NCBI GenBank assembly: GCA_947471505.1
Contig: CANIWM010000064.1
Coordinates: forward strand, 1-35,927
DNA: 35,927 nucleotides
Direction of reading: 5' to 3'
DNA from: Chthoniobacteraceae bacterium
GTDB taxonomy: Bacteria; Verrucomicrobiota; Verrucomicrobiia; Chthoniobacterales; Chthoniobacteraceae
How positions within the stretch are numbered: the first letter of the stretch is position 1; every line of letters starts with the position of its first letter. Below, in pieces: positions 26,560 through 35,257 of the stretch. The position numbers and the translations under genes are program-made. The notes below the pieces were generated by a model that saw only the letters and a list, made by a program, of their open reading frames with translations, did not search any database and had not been told where the DNA came from.

Positions 26560-29500
26560 ATGAAATACTCTTTGCTCTCCATGACGATCCTCGTCTCGGC
26601 CGCTGCATCCGCATTCGGACAATACCCTGGCTGGAAAAACACTGGTTCGCTCTTCCTCAACACGACGCCCGATGGCGCGAATCTTCCGGCGACTGCGAGT
26701 GAAGCGGAGTTCCCTGTTCTCGTGCGATTGCACAAGGATTTCTTCGACTTCGCCGCAGCGAAACCGAATGGAGACGACGTTCGATTTTCCGCCGGAGGAA
26801 AGGCGCTGCCGTATCAAGTCGAGCAATGGGACGCAGCCGCTGGAACTGCGAGCATCTGGGTGCGCGTGCCGACGATCAAAGGCAACGCACGACAGGAACT
26901 CAAAGTGCATTGGGGCAAGGCGGACGCGGCGAGCGAGTCGAAAGGCCCGGCTGTGTTCAATGACTCGAACGGCTATCTGAGCGTCTTCCACATGGGCGAC
27001 GGCGTGGCGGATGAGGTGGGCTCCGTGCAGACGAAGGATGTCGGCACCACAGCGACGGCGGGCATGGTTGGACCAGCGCGTCATCTCGGAGGGAAGCAGG
27101 GAGTTTTTTGCGGCGAGAAAATTGAGAACTATCCGGTCGGCGCAAGCCCACACAGCACCGAGGCGTGGCTCCGCGCGGAAAAGTCGAATGGTCGTGCGCT
27201 CGCTTGGGGCAATGAGCACGGGCAGGGCAAAGTGGTGATGCACTTTCAAAGCCCGCCGCATGTGAAAATGGAGTGCTACTTCTCCGGTGCAGACGTCGCA
27301 AGTGTCGGACGACTCCCGATGAACGAGTGGGTTCACATTTTCCACACATACGAGAAGGGCGAGTCGCGAATCTACGTGAACGGCGAACTCAGCAACACCT
27401 CCAAGACGCCAAACGCTCCGCTGGCCCTTAAGACTCCGGCGCGGCTCTACATCGGCGGCTGGTACAACAACTACGATTTCGTCGGCGACCTTGATGAAGT
27501 GCGGATCTCGAAAGTGACGCGCTCCGCCGATTGGGTGAAGCTGCAACACGAAAACCAGAAGGCTCAGCAAACGCTCGTCGGGCCGATAGTGCAGCCGGGC
27601 AATACGTTTGCCGTTACGCCCGCATCGGCGACGCTCGCAGAGGGAACTCAAGCGACTTTTACCGCGCAGGCGGGCGGCGCGCAAAAGGTGGTTTGGATCG
27701 TTAAAAGCGGCGGCGTGGAGAGCATCGCGGCGGTGGACCGATTTGCGTTCACGTTCGACGCCGGGCGCGTGACTGCAGACAAGTCAGTCACGCTGCAATG
27801 TCGCGCGATTTATCCCGACGGCATGAAAACCAAGGACATCGCAATCACGGTGAAAGAGGACATCGCCGAGCCTGTGTTCACGCTCGCTGCGCCGAAGACT
27901 TGGAACGGACGCAGCGCCATCGAGCTTGTCCCAAGCGTCAGCAATCTCGCAGCGATGAATGCAAAACGCGCGGGCGATTTGAAGACGACGTGGACGATTT
28001 CCGGCGGCGCGGTGATCAGGGAAGTCGTGCCGGGCTCGACTGCGTTGACAGTTTCTTCAACGGCGAAAATTGAAACCGCCCCAGACAAGCTCGTGCTGAA
28101 ACGCTCGCAGTTCAGCGGCAAGCTCACCGTCACCGCGACCATCAGCAACGGCGGCGCGCGGGTTTCGCAGTCCGTGGAACTCGCCGTCACCGAGCCAGCG
28201 AGCGACCCGTGGTTGCCTCGCATTCCCGCGAAAGATGAGAAGCCCGAGGAAGGTCAATTTTACGCTCGCGACGACAAGAACGAAGGCACGCTCCACTACA
28301 ACGGCACGCTCGACTCGCCGGCAGACTCCGTATTTTTGCGCCTCTACGCCGACGACAAACTCGTGAGCACGGCGACCGCGAAACCCGCCGCCGACAAGTC
28401 CTACGCGCTCTCGGCGAAGCTCAAGCCGGGGCTCATCAAATACAAAGTCGAGTTCGGCACCGGCAAAGACACCGTGCTGAACACCGTCGGCAATCTCGTC
28501 TGCGGCGACGCCTACATTATCGACGGCCAGTCCAACGCGCTCGCGACCGACACCGGCGAAAAATCTCCGCCGGAAACAAACGAGTGGATTCGCAGCTACG
28601 CGCGCCCCTCGCAGAACTTGAAGGAGAACATCGGCAACGGCTGGGTGCTGCCCGTTTGGAAAGCGCAGAAGGGCGAGAAGGCCGAGCTTGGCTGGTGGGG
28701 CATGGAGCTCGCGAAGCGCCTGCTCGAAAGCCAGAAGATGCCCATCTTCATGATCAACGCCGCAGTCGGAGGCACACGCATCGACGTCCACCAGCGCGAC
28801 GCCGCAAACCCCACCGACCTCACGAGCATTTACGGCCGCATGCTCTGGCGCGTGCAGCAGGCAAAGCTCACGCACGGCATCCGCAGCATCCTGTGGCACC
28901 AGGGCGAAAACGACCAGGGCTCCGACGGCCCCACGGGCGGCTACGGCTGGGAGACGTATCACCCGCTCTTCATCGACATGGCCGCTGGGTGGAAGACCGA
29001 CTTCCCCAACGTGCAGCACTACTACGTTTTCCAAATCTGGCCGAACTCATGCAGCATGGGCGGACGCCTCGGCTCCGGCGATATGCTCCGCGAGAAACAG
29101 CGCACGCTGCCGACGCTCTTTTCCAAAATGAGCATCCTCTCCACGCTCGGCGTGCGACCTCCCGGCGGCTGCCATTTCCCGCTCGTCGGATGGGCGGAGT
29201 TCGCACGCATGGTCCAGCCGCTCATCGAGCGCGACAACTACGGCAAAAAGCCATCCGGCCCGATCTCCGCGCCAAATCTGCGCTCCGCAATCTACGCCGG
29301 AAAAGACACAATCACGCTGACGTTCGACCAGCCCGTAGCGTGGGACGACAAGCTCGCCAGCCAGTTCTACCTCGACGGCGAGAAAGGTAAAATCGCCAGC
29401 GGCAGCGTCGCCGGAGACGTGCTCACGCTCAAATTGAAAGAGCCATCCACCGCGACGAAGATCACCTACTTGAAAGAAATTGAGTGGAACCAAGATACGC

Positions 29501-29568
29501 TCCTCACCGGCACGAACGGCCTCGCCGCGCTGACGTTCTGCAACGTGCCCATCGTGCCCAAGCAATAG
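26560..29568 (+). CDS. Secreted multidomain carbohydrate acetylesterase (DUF2341 + LamG + SGNH)
   Basis: The 1002-residue protein has a signal peptide (MKYSLLSMTILVSAAASAFG). It is followed by a DUF2341-like domain (about 35-135, FPVLVRLHKDFFDF), a LamG/concanavalin-like domain (about 140-340, YIGGWYNNYDFVGDLDEVRI), Ig-like beta domains (about 345-630) and a sialate-O-acetylesterase-type SGNH hydrolase (about 640-900). The catalytic residues are visible: Ser658 in DGQSN, a glycine in AAVGGTRID, WHQGEND at 779-785, and His872 in GGCHFPLVGWAEF. It should remove acetyl groups from sugars outside the cytoplasm. Acetylated pectin or hemicellulose is a guess based on the GH78 enzyme nearby. The frame is open upstream to 26434, but the signal peptide fixes the start. 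It is divergent from ribH. Confidence 0.87.
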   Translation: MKYSLLSMTILVSAAASAFGQYPGWKNTGSLFLNTTPDGANLPATASEAEFPVLVRLHKDFFDFAAAKPNGDDVRFSAGGKALPYQVEQWDAAAGTASIWVRVPTIKGNARQELKVHWGKADAASESKGPAVFNDSNGYLSVFHMGDGVADEVGSVQTKDVGTTATAGMVGPARHLGGKQGVFCGEKIENYPVGASPHSTEAWLRAEKSNGRALAWGNEHGQGKVVMHFQSPPHVKMECYFSGADVASVGRLPMNEWVHIFHTYEKGESRIYVNGELSNTSKTPNAPLALKTPARLYIGGWYNNYDFVGDLDEVRISKVTRSADWVKLQHENQKAQQTLVGPIVQPGNTFAVTPASATLAEGTQATFTAQAGGAQKVVWIVKSGGVESIAAVDRFAFTFDAGRVTADKSVTLQCRAIYPDGMKTKDIAITVKEDIAEPVFTLAAPKTWNGRSAIELVPSVSNLAAMNAKRAGDLKTTWTISGGAVIREVVPGSTALTVSSTAKIETAPDKLVLKRSQFSGKLTVTATISNGGARVSQSVELAVTEPASDPWLPRIPAKDEKPEEGQFYARDDKNEGTLHYNGTLDSPADSVFLRLYADDKLVSTATAKPAADKSYALSAKLKPGLIKYKVEFGTGKDTVLNTVGNLVCGDAYIIDGQSNALATDTGEKSPPETNEWIRSYARPSQNLKENIGNGWVLPVWKAQKGEKAELGWWGMELAKRLLESQKMPIFMINAAVGGTRIDVHQRDAANPTDLTSIYGRMLWRVQQAKLTHGIRSILWHQGENDQGSDGPTGGYGWETYHPLFIDMAAGWKTDFPNVQHYYVFQIWPNSCSMGGRLGSGDMLREKQRTLPTLFSKMSILSTLGVRPPGGCHFPLVGWAEFARMVQPLIERDNYGKKPSGPISAPNLRSAIYAGKDTITLTFDQPVAWDDKLASQFYLDGEKGKIASGSVAGDVLTLKLKEPSTATKITYLKEIEWNQDTLLTGTNGLAALTFCNVPIVPKQ

Positions 29569-29638
29569 GATTCACCGGGGCCACGTTTCGAGAATGCGAT
29601 TGAGTTTCCTCGCCCCGCCGGGCATCCAATCACGCAGT

Positions 29639-30007
29639 ATGAAATATCTCTTCGCACTCGCCGCACTCATCGCATTTTCTATGTCCACAATCGCCGCAGA
29701 CGGTCCCGTCTATCATGTCGTCCACTTCAAGTTCAAAGCCGATGCCAAAAAGGAGGAGGTCCAAAAAGTCGTCACCGCCTTCGCTGGGCTGAAAGAGAAG
29801 ATTCCATTCGTCCTCACGATGCTGCACGGCACGAACTCCAGCCCCGAAGGGCTCTCAAAGGGGTTCACCCACTGCTGGATCGTCACGTTCAAAAACACCA
29901 CCGACCGCGACGCCTACCTCGTCCACCCCGCCCACACCGCATTCGTCGAAGTGCTCAAGCCGCATCTCGAAGAGCCGATGGTCGTGGATTTTATCGAGGC
30001 GAAGTAA
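29639..30007 (+). CDS. Secreted Dabb (stress-responsive A/B barrel) domain protein
   Basis: This 122-residue protein has a signal peptide (MKYLFALAALIAFSMSTIAA) followed by one Dabb domain (about 23-120): VYHVVHFKFKADAKKEEVQK, a helix, FTHCWIVTFKNTTDRDAYLV, HPAHTAFVEVLKPHLE and VVDFIEAK. Dabb proteins are small ferredoxin-like dimers with mostly unknown roles; a few are plant or bacterial enzymes. Export of a solitary Dabb domain is common in Verrucomicrobia and Planctomycetes (general knowledge). The gene lies 70 bp after the esterase and its stop codon abuts the helicase start. Confidence 0.85.
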   Translation: MKYLFALAALIAFSMSTIAADGPVYHVVHFKFKADAKKEEVQKVVTAFAGLKEKIPFVLTMLHGTNSSPEGLSKGFTHCWIVTFKNTTDRDAYLVHPAHTAFVEVLKPHLEEPMVVDFIEAK

Positions 30008-33000
30008 TTGCTCACCATCCGCTATCCCGAAGACCTCCCGGTTTCTCTTCGTCGGGCGGAGATCATCGCGGCGATTCGCGAGCACCAGGTGCTCATTATC
30101 GCGGGGGAGACGGGCTCGGGGAAGACGACTCAGATTCCTAAGATGCTGCTGGAGGCGGGGACGGCAGAGCGCGGGAAAATCGGCTGCACTCAGCCGCGTC
30201 GCGTCGCGGCGATGAGCGTGTCGAAGCACGTCGCGGAGGAGCTGCAAGTCACTTGGGGGCGCGAGGTCGGGTGCAAGATGCGCTTCAACGACGACACGGG
30301 GCGCGACACGAAAATCAAGTTCATGACGGACGGCATCCTGCTGGCGGAAATCCAGTCGGACCCGATGCTGCGTGGCTACACGGCGCTCATGCTCGATGAG
30401 GCGCACGAGCGTTCGCTGAACATTGATTTCTTGCTCGGATACTTGCGCGGCCTTTTGAAAAAGCGGCCCGAACTGAAGCTCGTCATCGCCTCCGCCACGC
30501 TGGATACGACGGCGTTTTCCGAGGCGTTCGGCGGTGCGCCGATCATCGAGGTTTCCGGGCGCATGTTCCCCGTGGAGGTGCGCTACGAGCCTGCGGTGGC
30601 GGACGGAGAAGACATTCACTACGTGGATGCGGCAGTGCAGGCGGTGGAGAATGCGCTCATCGAATCCGACTTCGGCGACGTGCTCGTATTCATGCCCACG
30701 GAGCGCGACATCAAGGAGACGCGGGAGATTCTCGAAGGCTCGCTCGGTGCGGGCTACGAGGTCATCGGGCTCTTCGGGCGGATGCCCGCTGGCGAGCAGC
30801 AGCGCATCTTTTCGCCGGGGGCGAAACGGCGCGTCATCGTGGCGACGAACATCGCCGAAACTTCGCTCACGCTGCCGCGCATCCGCTTCGTGATTGATGC
30901 CGGGCTCTCGCGCATCAGCCGCTACAATCCACGCACGCGCACCAAGCGCCTGCCCGTCGAGCCCGTCTCGCAGAGCAGCGCGAACCAACGCTGCGGACGC
31001 GCCGGGCGCATCCAGGCTGGGACGTGCATCCGGCTCTACTCGCAGGAGGAATACGACGCGCGCCCGCCGTTCACACAGCCGGAAATCCAGCGTGCGAATC
31101 TCGCGGAAGTCATCCTGCGCATGAAGGCGTTCCGGCTCGGCGACATCGAGACTTTCCCGTTCATCAATCCGCCGCACGCCGCCGCGATTTCGGCGGGCTA
31201 CACGCTGCTGCACGAGCTGGGAGCGATTGACGACACGAACACGCTCACGCCGCTCGGGCAAGAGCTGGCGCGGCTCCCCGTGGACCCCACGCTCGGGCGG
31301 ATGCTCCTGCAAGCCCGCGTCGAAGGCGTGCTGCCGGAGCTGCTCATCATCGCCGCTGGGCTCAGCGTGCCCGACCCGCGCGAGCGGCCCGAGGAGCAAA
31401 AAGAAGCCGCCGCTGCCGCCCATCGCGCCTTCGCCGATGTGGACTCCGACTTCCTCACGCTGCTCCACATTTGGAACGAAGCGCCCGACCCGGAAGGACG
31501 CGGCGGCGGCAATGCGATGCGGCGGTTTTGCAAAGCGAACTTCCTCTCCATCTCCCGGATGCGCGAGTGGCGCGACATCCACTGGCAGCTCGCCGACGTC
31601 ATCGAGGACCGCAACCCGAAAGAGCCCACCGACTACTACGCCGCCATCCACCGCTGCGTGCTCGCCGGGCTGCTCGGCCAAGTCGCGCAGCGCACCGAGA
31701 AGAACACCTACAAAGCGGGCGGCAACCGCGTCGTCACGCTCTTCCCCGGCTCGAACCTCTACGAACGCTTCGAGAAAAAGCGCCGCACCCCCGAGGAGAA
31801 AAAGCTCCCTCAACCGCCGTGGATCGTCGCCGGTGAGATCGTCGAAACCTCACAGCTTTTCGCGCGCACTGTCGCGGGCATCCACCCCGAGTGGGTGCTG
31901 GAAGTTGGCCCGCATCTTTGCAGCCACCGCTACTCCGACCCGCACTGGAGCGCGAAAGCGCAGCGCGTCCTCTGCATCGAGCGCGTGCTCATTCACGGGC
32001 TGGAAATCATGCGCAACCTCATTGATTACGGGCGCATCGATATGGAGGAAGCGACGGAGCTTTTCATCCGAGGCGCGCTCGTCGGCGAGGAAGCGCACAT
32101 CCCGCTCCGCTTCTTCGCGGAGAACGCCAAGCTCTGCGAGAAACTCGCCAACGCGCTCACCCGCGTCCGCAGCCGCCGGGCGCATGATTTGGAGGAGTCG
32201 CTCTTCCTTTTCTACGCCGACCGCATCAAGGGCGTCTCGTCCGTCCACGACCTGAACAAGCTCGTCCGCGAGCGCATCGTCCGCGAGCCCGACTTCCTCA
32301 TCGCCACCGAAAACGACCTCGTCGGCGACCACGACACCACGTTCGACAAGACGCTCTTCCCCGACAAAGTCGCGCTCGGGAACACCGTGCTGCCCGTCGT
32401 CTATGCCTTCAGCCCCGGCGAGGAAAACGACGGCGTCACCGTGCGAGTCCCGCTGCCCGCCGCCGCGCAGCTTACCAGCGGGCAGATTCAGTGGATGGTC
32501 CCCGGCCTCCGCGAAGAACAGATCGCCGTGCTCCTCCGCGCATTGCCGAAGAGCGTGCGCAAACCGCTTATGCCGCTGGAGCCGAAGATCGCCGAAGTCG
32601 CTGGCGCATTCACGCCGGGGCGCGGCGAGTTCCTCGTCGAGCTGGCCGCATTTCTCAGCCGGAAATATCGCGTCGCCGTGCAAGCGAGCGACTGGCCGCC
32701 GAACAGCCTGCCCGCTCATCTCCAGCCCCGCGTCGAGGTCATTGACCACAAAGACAAAACGCTCGCATCGGGCCGCGAACTCGCCGCCGTGCAATCCGCC
32801 GTGGATGGGCACGACTTGCACACGAAGTCGTGGAACGCCGCCGTCGCCAAGTGGGAGAAAAGCGGGATCATTGGTTGGTCGTTCGGCGACGAACGGGACG
32901 TTGCTGCGACGCCCTCGTCGCAGGTGGTGCCCGCGACGCCCCGTCGCGAATTGCCGGATCAGCGGCGAGGCGCCGCTGGCACCACCTGCGACGGGGCGTC

Positions 33001-33844
33001 GCAGCTACGCGGCGACCTCCCCGAGAGCATCGTCGTCGAGCAAATCGCCGACGTGCCGCTGCTCGCATTCCCTGGCATCGAAGCCGCCGAAAAGTCCGTG
33101 AACGTCCGCCTTTTCCGCAAACGCGAAGACGCCGCCGCTGCCTCCGTGCGCGGCGTGCGCAGGCTCGCCGAACTCGTCTTGGCCACCGACCTCGCGCGCT
33201 TGAAGAAAGACCTCGCCGGGTTTGCCAAGCACATCCCGACCTCGCCGAAACAGGCCGTCAATTTCCAAGCCGCACTCTCCGCCATGAGCGCGAAGCTCGC
33301 GCCCACGGTCGCGTTCGTCACCGCCGAAGTCTTGCAAACATCAGCCTTCGCGAACCTCCTCGCCTACACGCTCACGCAGCCCGCGCACCCGCTCACCGCC
33401 GCGCGCTTCACCGCGCTCGTCGAGACCGCACGCCGCGATCTGCCGCGCCTCACCTACCAGCTCGGCGAGTGGACGCGCCAACTTCTCGCACTTCGCCAAG
33501 CCGTGCTCGCCAGCGCGAAACGCTACTCCGGCATGGAGCAAGACGTGCAGCGCATCCTCCCGCCCGACTTCCTCGCGCGCACCCCATACCCGCAAGTCGC
33601 GCATCTCCAGCGTTACTTAAAGGCCGTGCAAATCCGAGCCGAGCGCGCCGCCCTCAGCCCCGCGAAGGACGCCGAAAAAGCAAAGCAGATTGCCCCATTC
33701 GCCGACTGGGAAAAGCGCGTGCCCGCCGCAAACCGCGACGCCTTCCGCTGGATGCTCGAAGAGTTCCGCGTCTCCCTCTTCGCTCAGGAACTCGGCACCG
33801 CCCAGCCCGCATCCGCACAGCGGCTGCGCGAGCTTGGCGGGTAG
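30008..33844 (+). CDS. hrpA: ATP-dependent RNA helicase HrpA (DEAH/RHA), with an in-frame repeat insertion
   Basis: The 1278-residue protein contains GETGSGKTT (Walker A, Lys39), CTQPRRVAAMSV, DEAH at 130-133, SATLD, the C-terminal helicase motifs TNIAETSLTLP and QRCGRAGR, an HA2/OB region, and the long HrpA-specific DUF3418 C-terminal part. HrpA helicases unwind RNA and rescue stalled or collided ribosomes. The start is TTG at 30008, directly after the stop of the Dabb gene in the same frame; no ATG lies before the Walker A motif. Residues 962-1003 are foreign. A 126-bp palindromic element splits the family motif FGDLPE, reading GWSFGD, then 42 residues rich in Arg/Ala/Pro, then LPESI. The frame is kept, so the protein may still work. 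Third-position G gives way to C along the gene. Confidence 0.92.
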   Translation: MLTIRYPEDLPVSLRRAEIIAAIREHQVLIIAGETGSGKTTQIPKMLLEAGTAERGKIGCTQPRRVAAMSVSKHVAEELQVTWGREVGCKMRFNDDTGRDTKIKFMTDGILLAEIQSDPMLRGYTALMLDEAHERSLNIDFLLGYLRGLLKKRPELKLVIASATLDTTAFSEAFGGAPIIEVSGRMFPVEVRYEPAVADGEDIHYVDAAVQAVENALIESDFGDVLVFMPTERDIKETREILEGSLGAGYEVIGLFGRMPAGEQQRIFSPGAKRRVIVATNIAETSLTLPRIRFVIDAGLSRISRYNPRTRTKRLPVEPVSQSSANQRCGRAGRIQAGTCIRLYSQEEYDARPPFTQPEIQRANLAEVILRMKAFRLGDIETFPFINPPHAAAISAGYTLLHELGAIDDTNTLTPLGQELARLPVDPTLGRMLLQARVEGVLPELLIIAAGLSVPDPRERPEEQKEAAAAAHRAFADVDSDFLTLLHIWNEAPDPEGRGGGNAMRRFCKANFLSISRMREWRDIHWQLADVIEDRNPKEPTDYYAAIHRCVLAGLLGQVAQRTEKNTYKAGGNRVVTLFPGSNLYERFEKKRRTPEEKKLPQPPWIVAGEIVETSQLFARTVAGIHPEWVLEVGPHLCSHRYSDPHWSAKAQRVLCIERVLIHGLEIMRNLIDYGRIDMEEATELFIRGALVGEEAHIPLRFFAENAKLCEKLANALTRVRSRRAHDLEESLFLFYADRIKGVSSVHDLNKLVRERIVREPDFLIATENDLVGDHDTTFDKTLFPDKVALGNTVLPVVYAFSPGEENDGVTVRVPLPAAAQLTSGQIQWMVPGLREEQIAVLLRALPKSVRKPLMPLEPKIAEVAGAFTPGRGEFLVELAAFLSRKYRVAVQASDWPPNSLPAHLQPRVEVIDHKDKTLASGRELAAVQSAVDGHDLHTKSWNAAVAKWEKSGIIGWSFGDERDVAATPSSQVVPATPRRELPDQRRGAAGTTCDGASQLRGDLPESIVVEQIADVPLLAFPGIEAAEKSVNVRLFRKREDAAAASVRGVRRLAELVLATDLARLKKDLAGFAKHIPTSPKQAVNFQAALSAMSAKLAPTVAFVTAEVLQTSAFANLLAYTLTQPAHPLTAARFTALVETARRDLPRLTYQLGEWTRQLLALRQAVLASAKRYSGMEQDVQRILPPDFLARTPYPQVAHLQRYLKAVQIRAERAALSPAKDAEKAKQIAPFADWEKRVPAANRDAFRWMLEEFRVSLFAQELGTAQPASAQRLRELGG
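32891..33016. repeat. REPIN-like paired-hairpin element 2, inserted inside hrpA
   Basis: The arms are at 32903-32931 and 32978-33005, inverted copies differing by one base in the hairpin tip. Each arm folds on itself (GCGACG-CCCT-CGTCGC on the left, GCGACG-GGG-CGTCGC on the right). Two smaller hairpins lie between (CGCGACG-CCC-CGTCGCG and AGCGGCG-AG-GCGCCGCT). CGGCGAC is present at 32884-32890 and again at 33010-33016, a 7-bp direct repeat consistent with target duplication. The distance is exactly 126 bp, or 42 codons. Confidence 0.8.
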
Positions 33845-33865
33845 TCGCGGCGCATCACCCCTCCC

Positions 33866-34597
33866 CTACCACCGCAATCCCTTCACCGCCGCGTATTGCT
33901 CCGACGACTGACCGTATTGGCCCTTCACCGCGTTCTTCACGGCCTGGAACTTATCCGCGAGGCCCGTATCCTCATCGGTAAATAGCGCGAACCGCTTCCG
34001 CTGCGCCGTATCCAGCGTCGAATCCGCAGTCGCCACCGCCTCATTGTTCGTCACCAACTGCCCCCCGAGCGTATTCAGCGCATCCACCGAGAGCGCCTGG
34101 TCCTGCGGGCTGTATCCATTCAGCTTTCCCACCGCACCCGCCAGCGCTTTGAAATTCGCTGCGATTTCCGCATAGCTCCCGTCCCCGCGATCCCGTTTCT
34201 TTAATACGGGCGGCGCCGGCTGGCCGGGCTCCGGCGCGGGCGGCGGCGGCGTCTTGGTTTGCGGTTTGATTCCACGGACCTTATCCGCCAGCTCTTTGAT
34301 GCGCGGGAAGTTCGCCTTCCACGCCGAGTTGCTCTTCACGCTCGCCACGATTTGCGTCGTCAGCTTCTGCGCCGCCTTCGCCTGCATCATCCGCGAATTT
34401 ACCGTCGTGTCGAAATCCGTCAGCGCATTATCCACGTCGTCATTGGCCTGCCCGACCGAATCGACAAATGCTCCGAAGTTCGCGATGCTGAGCGACGCGT
34501 CCATCGGCGAAAATGCCGGGGTCATGGCGGTGATGTTTGTGACAAGCACGTCGGCGCGTTGCTGGCGTTCGGCGTAAGAGCGATTGGAGTCAGGCAT
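33866..34597 (-). CDS. Unknown helical protein B, with proline-rich hinge, downstream of a 21-bp array
   Basis: This 243-residue protein starts MPDSNRSYAERQQRADVLV. No signal peptide or membrane segment is visible. It has an N-terminal helical part (about 1-108), a proline-rich linker (about 109-133, KTPPPPAPEPGQPAPP) and a C-terminal helical part (about 135-243) ending VKGQYGQSSEQYAAVKGLRW. The ending, 'K..YG..S..Y...KG.', resembles short unknown helical proteins of Verrucomicrobia, Acidobacteria and Bacteroidetes. That is recalled family style, not a search result. There is no obvious sequence identity with protein A at 17970. Both have about 240 residues, are helical, lie on the minus strand and are preceded by eleven 21-bp units. 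It converges on hrpA with a 21-bp gap. No function is assigned. Confidence 0.7.
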   Translation of the reverse strand: MPDSNRSYAERQQRADVLVTNITAMTPAFSPMDASLSIANFGAFVDSVGQANDDVDNALTDFDTTVNSRMMQAKAAQKLTTQIVASVKSNSAWKANFPRIKELADKVRGIKPQTKTPPPPAPEPGQPAPPVLKKRDRGDGSYAEIAANFKALAGAVGKLNGYSPQDQALSVDALNTLGGQLVTNNEAVATADSTLDTAQRKRFALFTDEDTGLADKFQAVKNAVKGQYGQSSEQYAAVKGLRW

Positions 34598-34667
34598 AGG
34601 TTGTGTGTGGTTGTGTGTTGTGTGTGGAAAATCGGGCGGTGCTTGGTAAAAAATCGGCGCAGCCAGA

Positions 34668-34793
34668 GTCGTAGTTCACGCGGCCCTCCGCGTGAAACCT
34701 CTCACGCGAAGCGCACTTTCCCTGGTTCTCACGCTCATTGGATCTGCGCTTCGCGGTTAGGGGATTCACGCGGGGGGCCGCGTGAGCTACGAC
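34668..34793. repeat. REPIN-like paired-hairpin element 3
   Basis: Arms at 34668-34696 and 34765-34793 are inverted copies of 29 bp with two mismatches. Each arm is a hairpin (CACGCGG-CCCT-CCGCGTG type). An inner inverted pair, CGCGAAGCGCA at 34705-34715 and its complement at 34744-34754, matches the inner pair of element 1. The element lies between the protein B gene and its 21-bp array. The outer end reads GTCGTAGYTC; the GTAG start is shared with element 4, and with element 2 at its right end. Confidence 0.8.
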
Positions 34794-34808
34794 GCAAGCG
34801 TGGGTGTC

Positions 34809-35039
34809 GCAATTGCCAAAAGGGTGGACGCAATCGCCAAAAGGGTGGACGCAATCGCTCAATGGGTAGCCACTATTGCAAAAAGGGCGGACGTTATTGC
34901 CCGATGGGGAGACGCAAGCGCGGAAAGGGTGGACGCAATAGCTTGAACGTTGAACCCGATTGCTCAATGGGAAAACGCAATCGCCGTTCCGAACGACGCA
35001 TTTGCGATTTCCGACGACACAATCGCCATTCCAAACAAC
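34809..35039. repeat. Tandem array, 11 units of 21 bp, upstream of protein B gene
   Basis: Units begin at 34809, 34830, 34851, 34872, 34893, 34914, 34935, 34956, 34977, 34998 and 35019, with no spacers. The most conserved part is GCAATCGCC.AAAGGGTGG, and the second unit is almost identical to the first. Later units (9-11) drift to GCAATCGCCGTTCCGAACGA-like sequence. Partial units flank the array on both sides. It shares with the array at 18816 the period, the number of clear units (11), the total of 231 bp, and a loose core TGG..GCAA.CG. It lies about 210 bp upstream of the protein B start, with repeat element 3 in between. Confidence 0.8.
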
Positions 35040-35053
35040 GCGATCGCTCGACT

Positions 35054-35150
35054 GTAGCTCGACATTCCAATGTCGAGGTTGGGCGGGAAGATAGTGGGCG
35101 CGGTTTCTCTCTTGGGTGTGGCCTGTCTCGACATTGGAATGTCGAGCTAC
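35054..35150. repeat. REPIN-like paired-hairpin element 4
   Basis: Arms 35054-35077 and 35127-35150 are perfect 24-bp inverted copies. Each arm is a hairpin (CTCGACATT-CC-AATGTCGAG). About 49 bp lie between them. The outer end GTAGCTC matches that of element 3. It directly follows the second 21-bp array. The next 107 bp (35151-35257) hold nothing recognised. Confidence 0.8.
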
Positions 35151-35257
35151 GAGAGCAAGTTTGCGTTTGTGGACGAGGCATCCGCTGCTTCTTCCATCCG
35201 TTTTTCCCACAGAAGCATTGACTAGACATAAAAATGAATCGCTTGCGCTCATTTGTC

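Noticed and set aside
29855-31813. Long open frame (about 650 codons) on the minus strand opposite hrpA
   Set aside because: It mirrors the codon pattern of hrpA, is rich in Arg/Val/His/Asp, has no domain resemblance and overlaps a well-supported gene.
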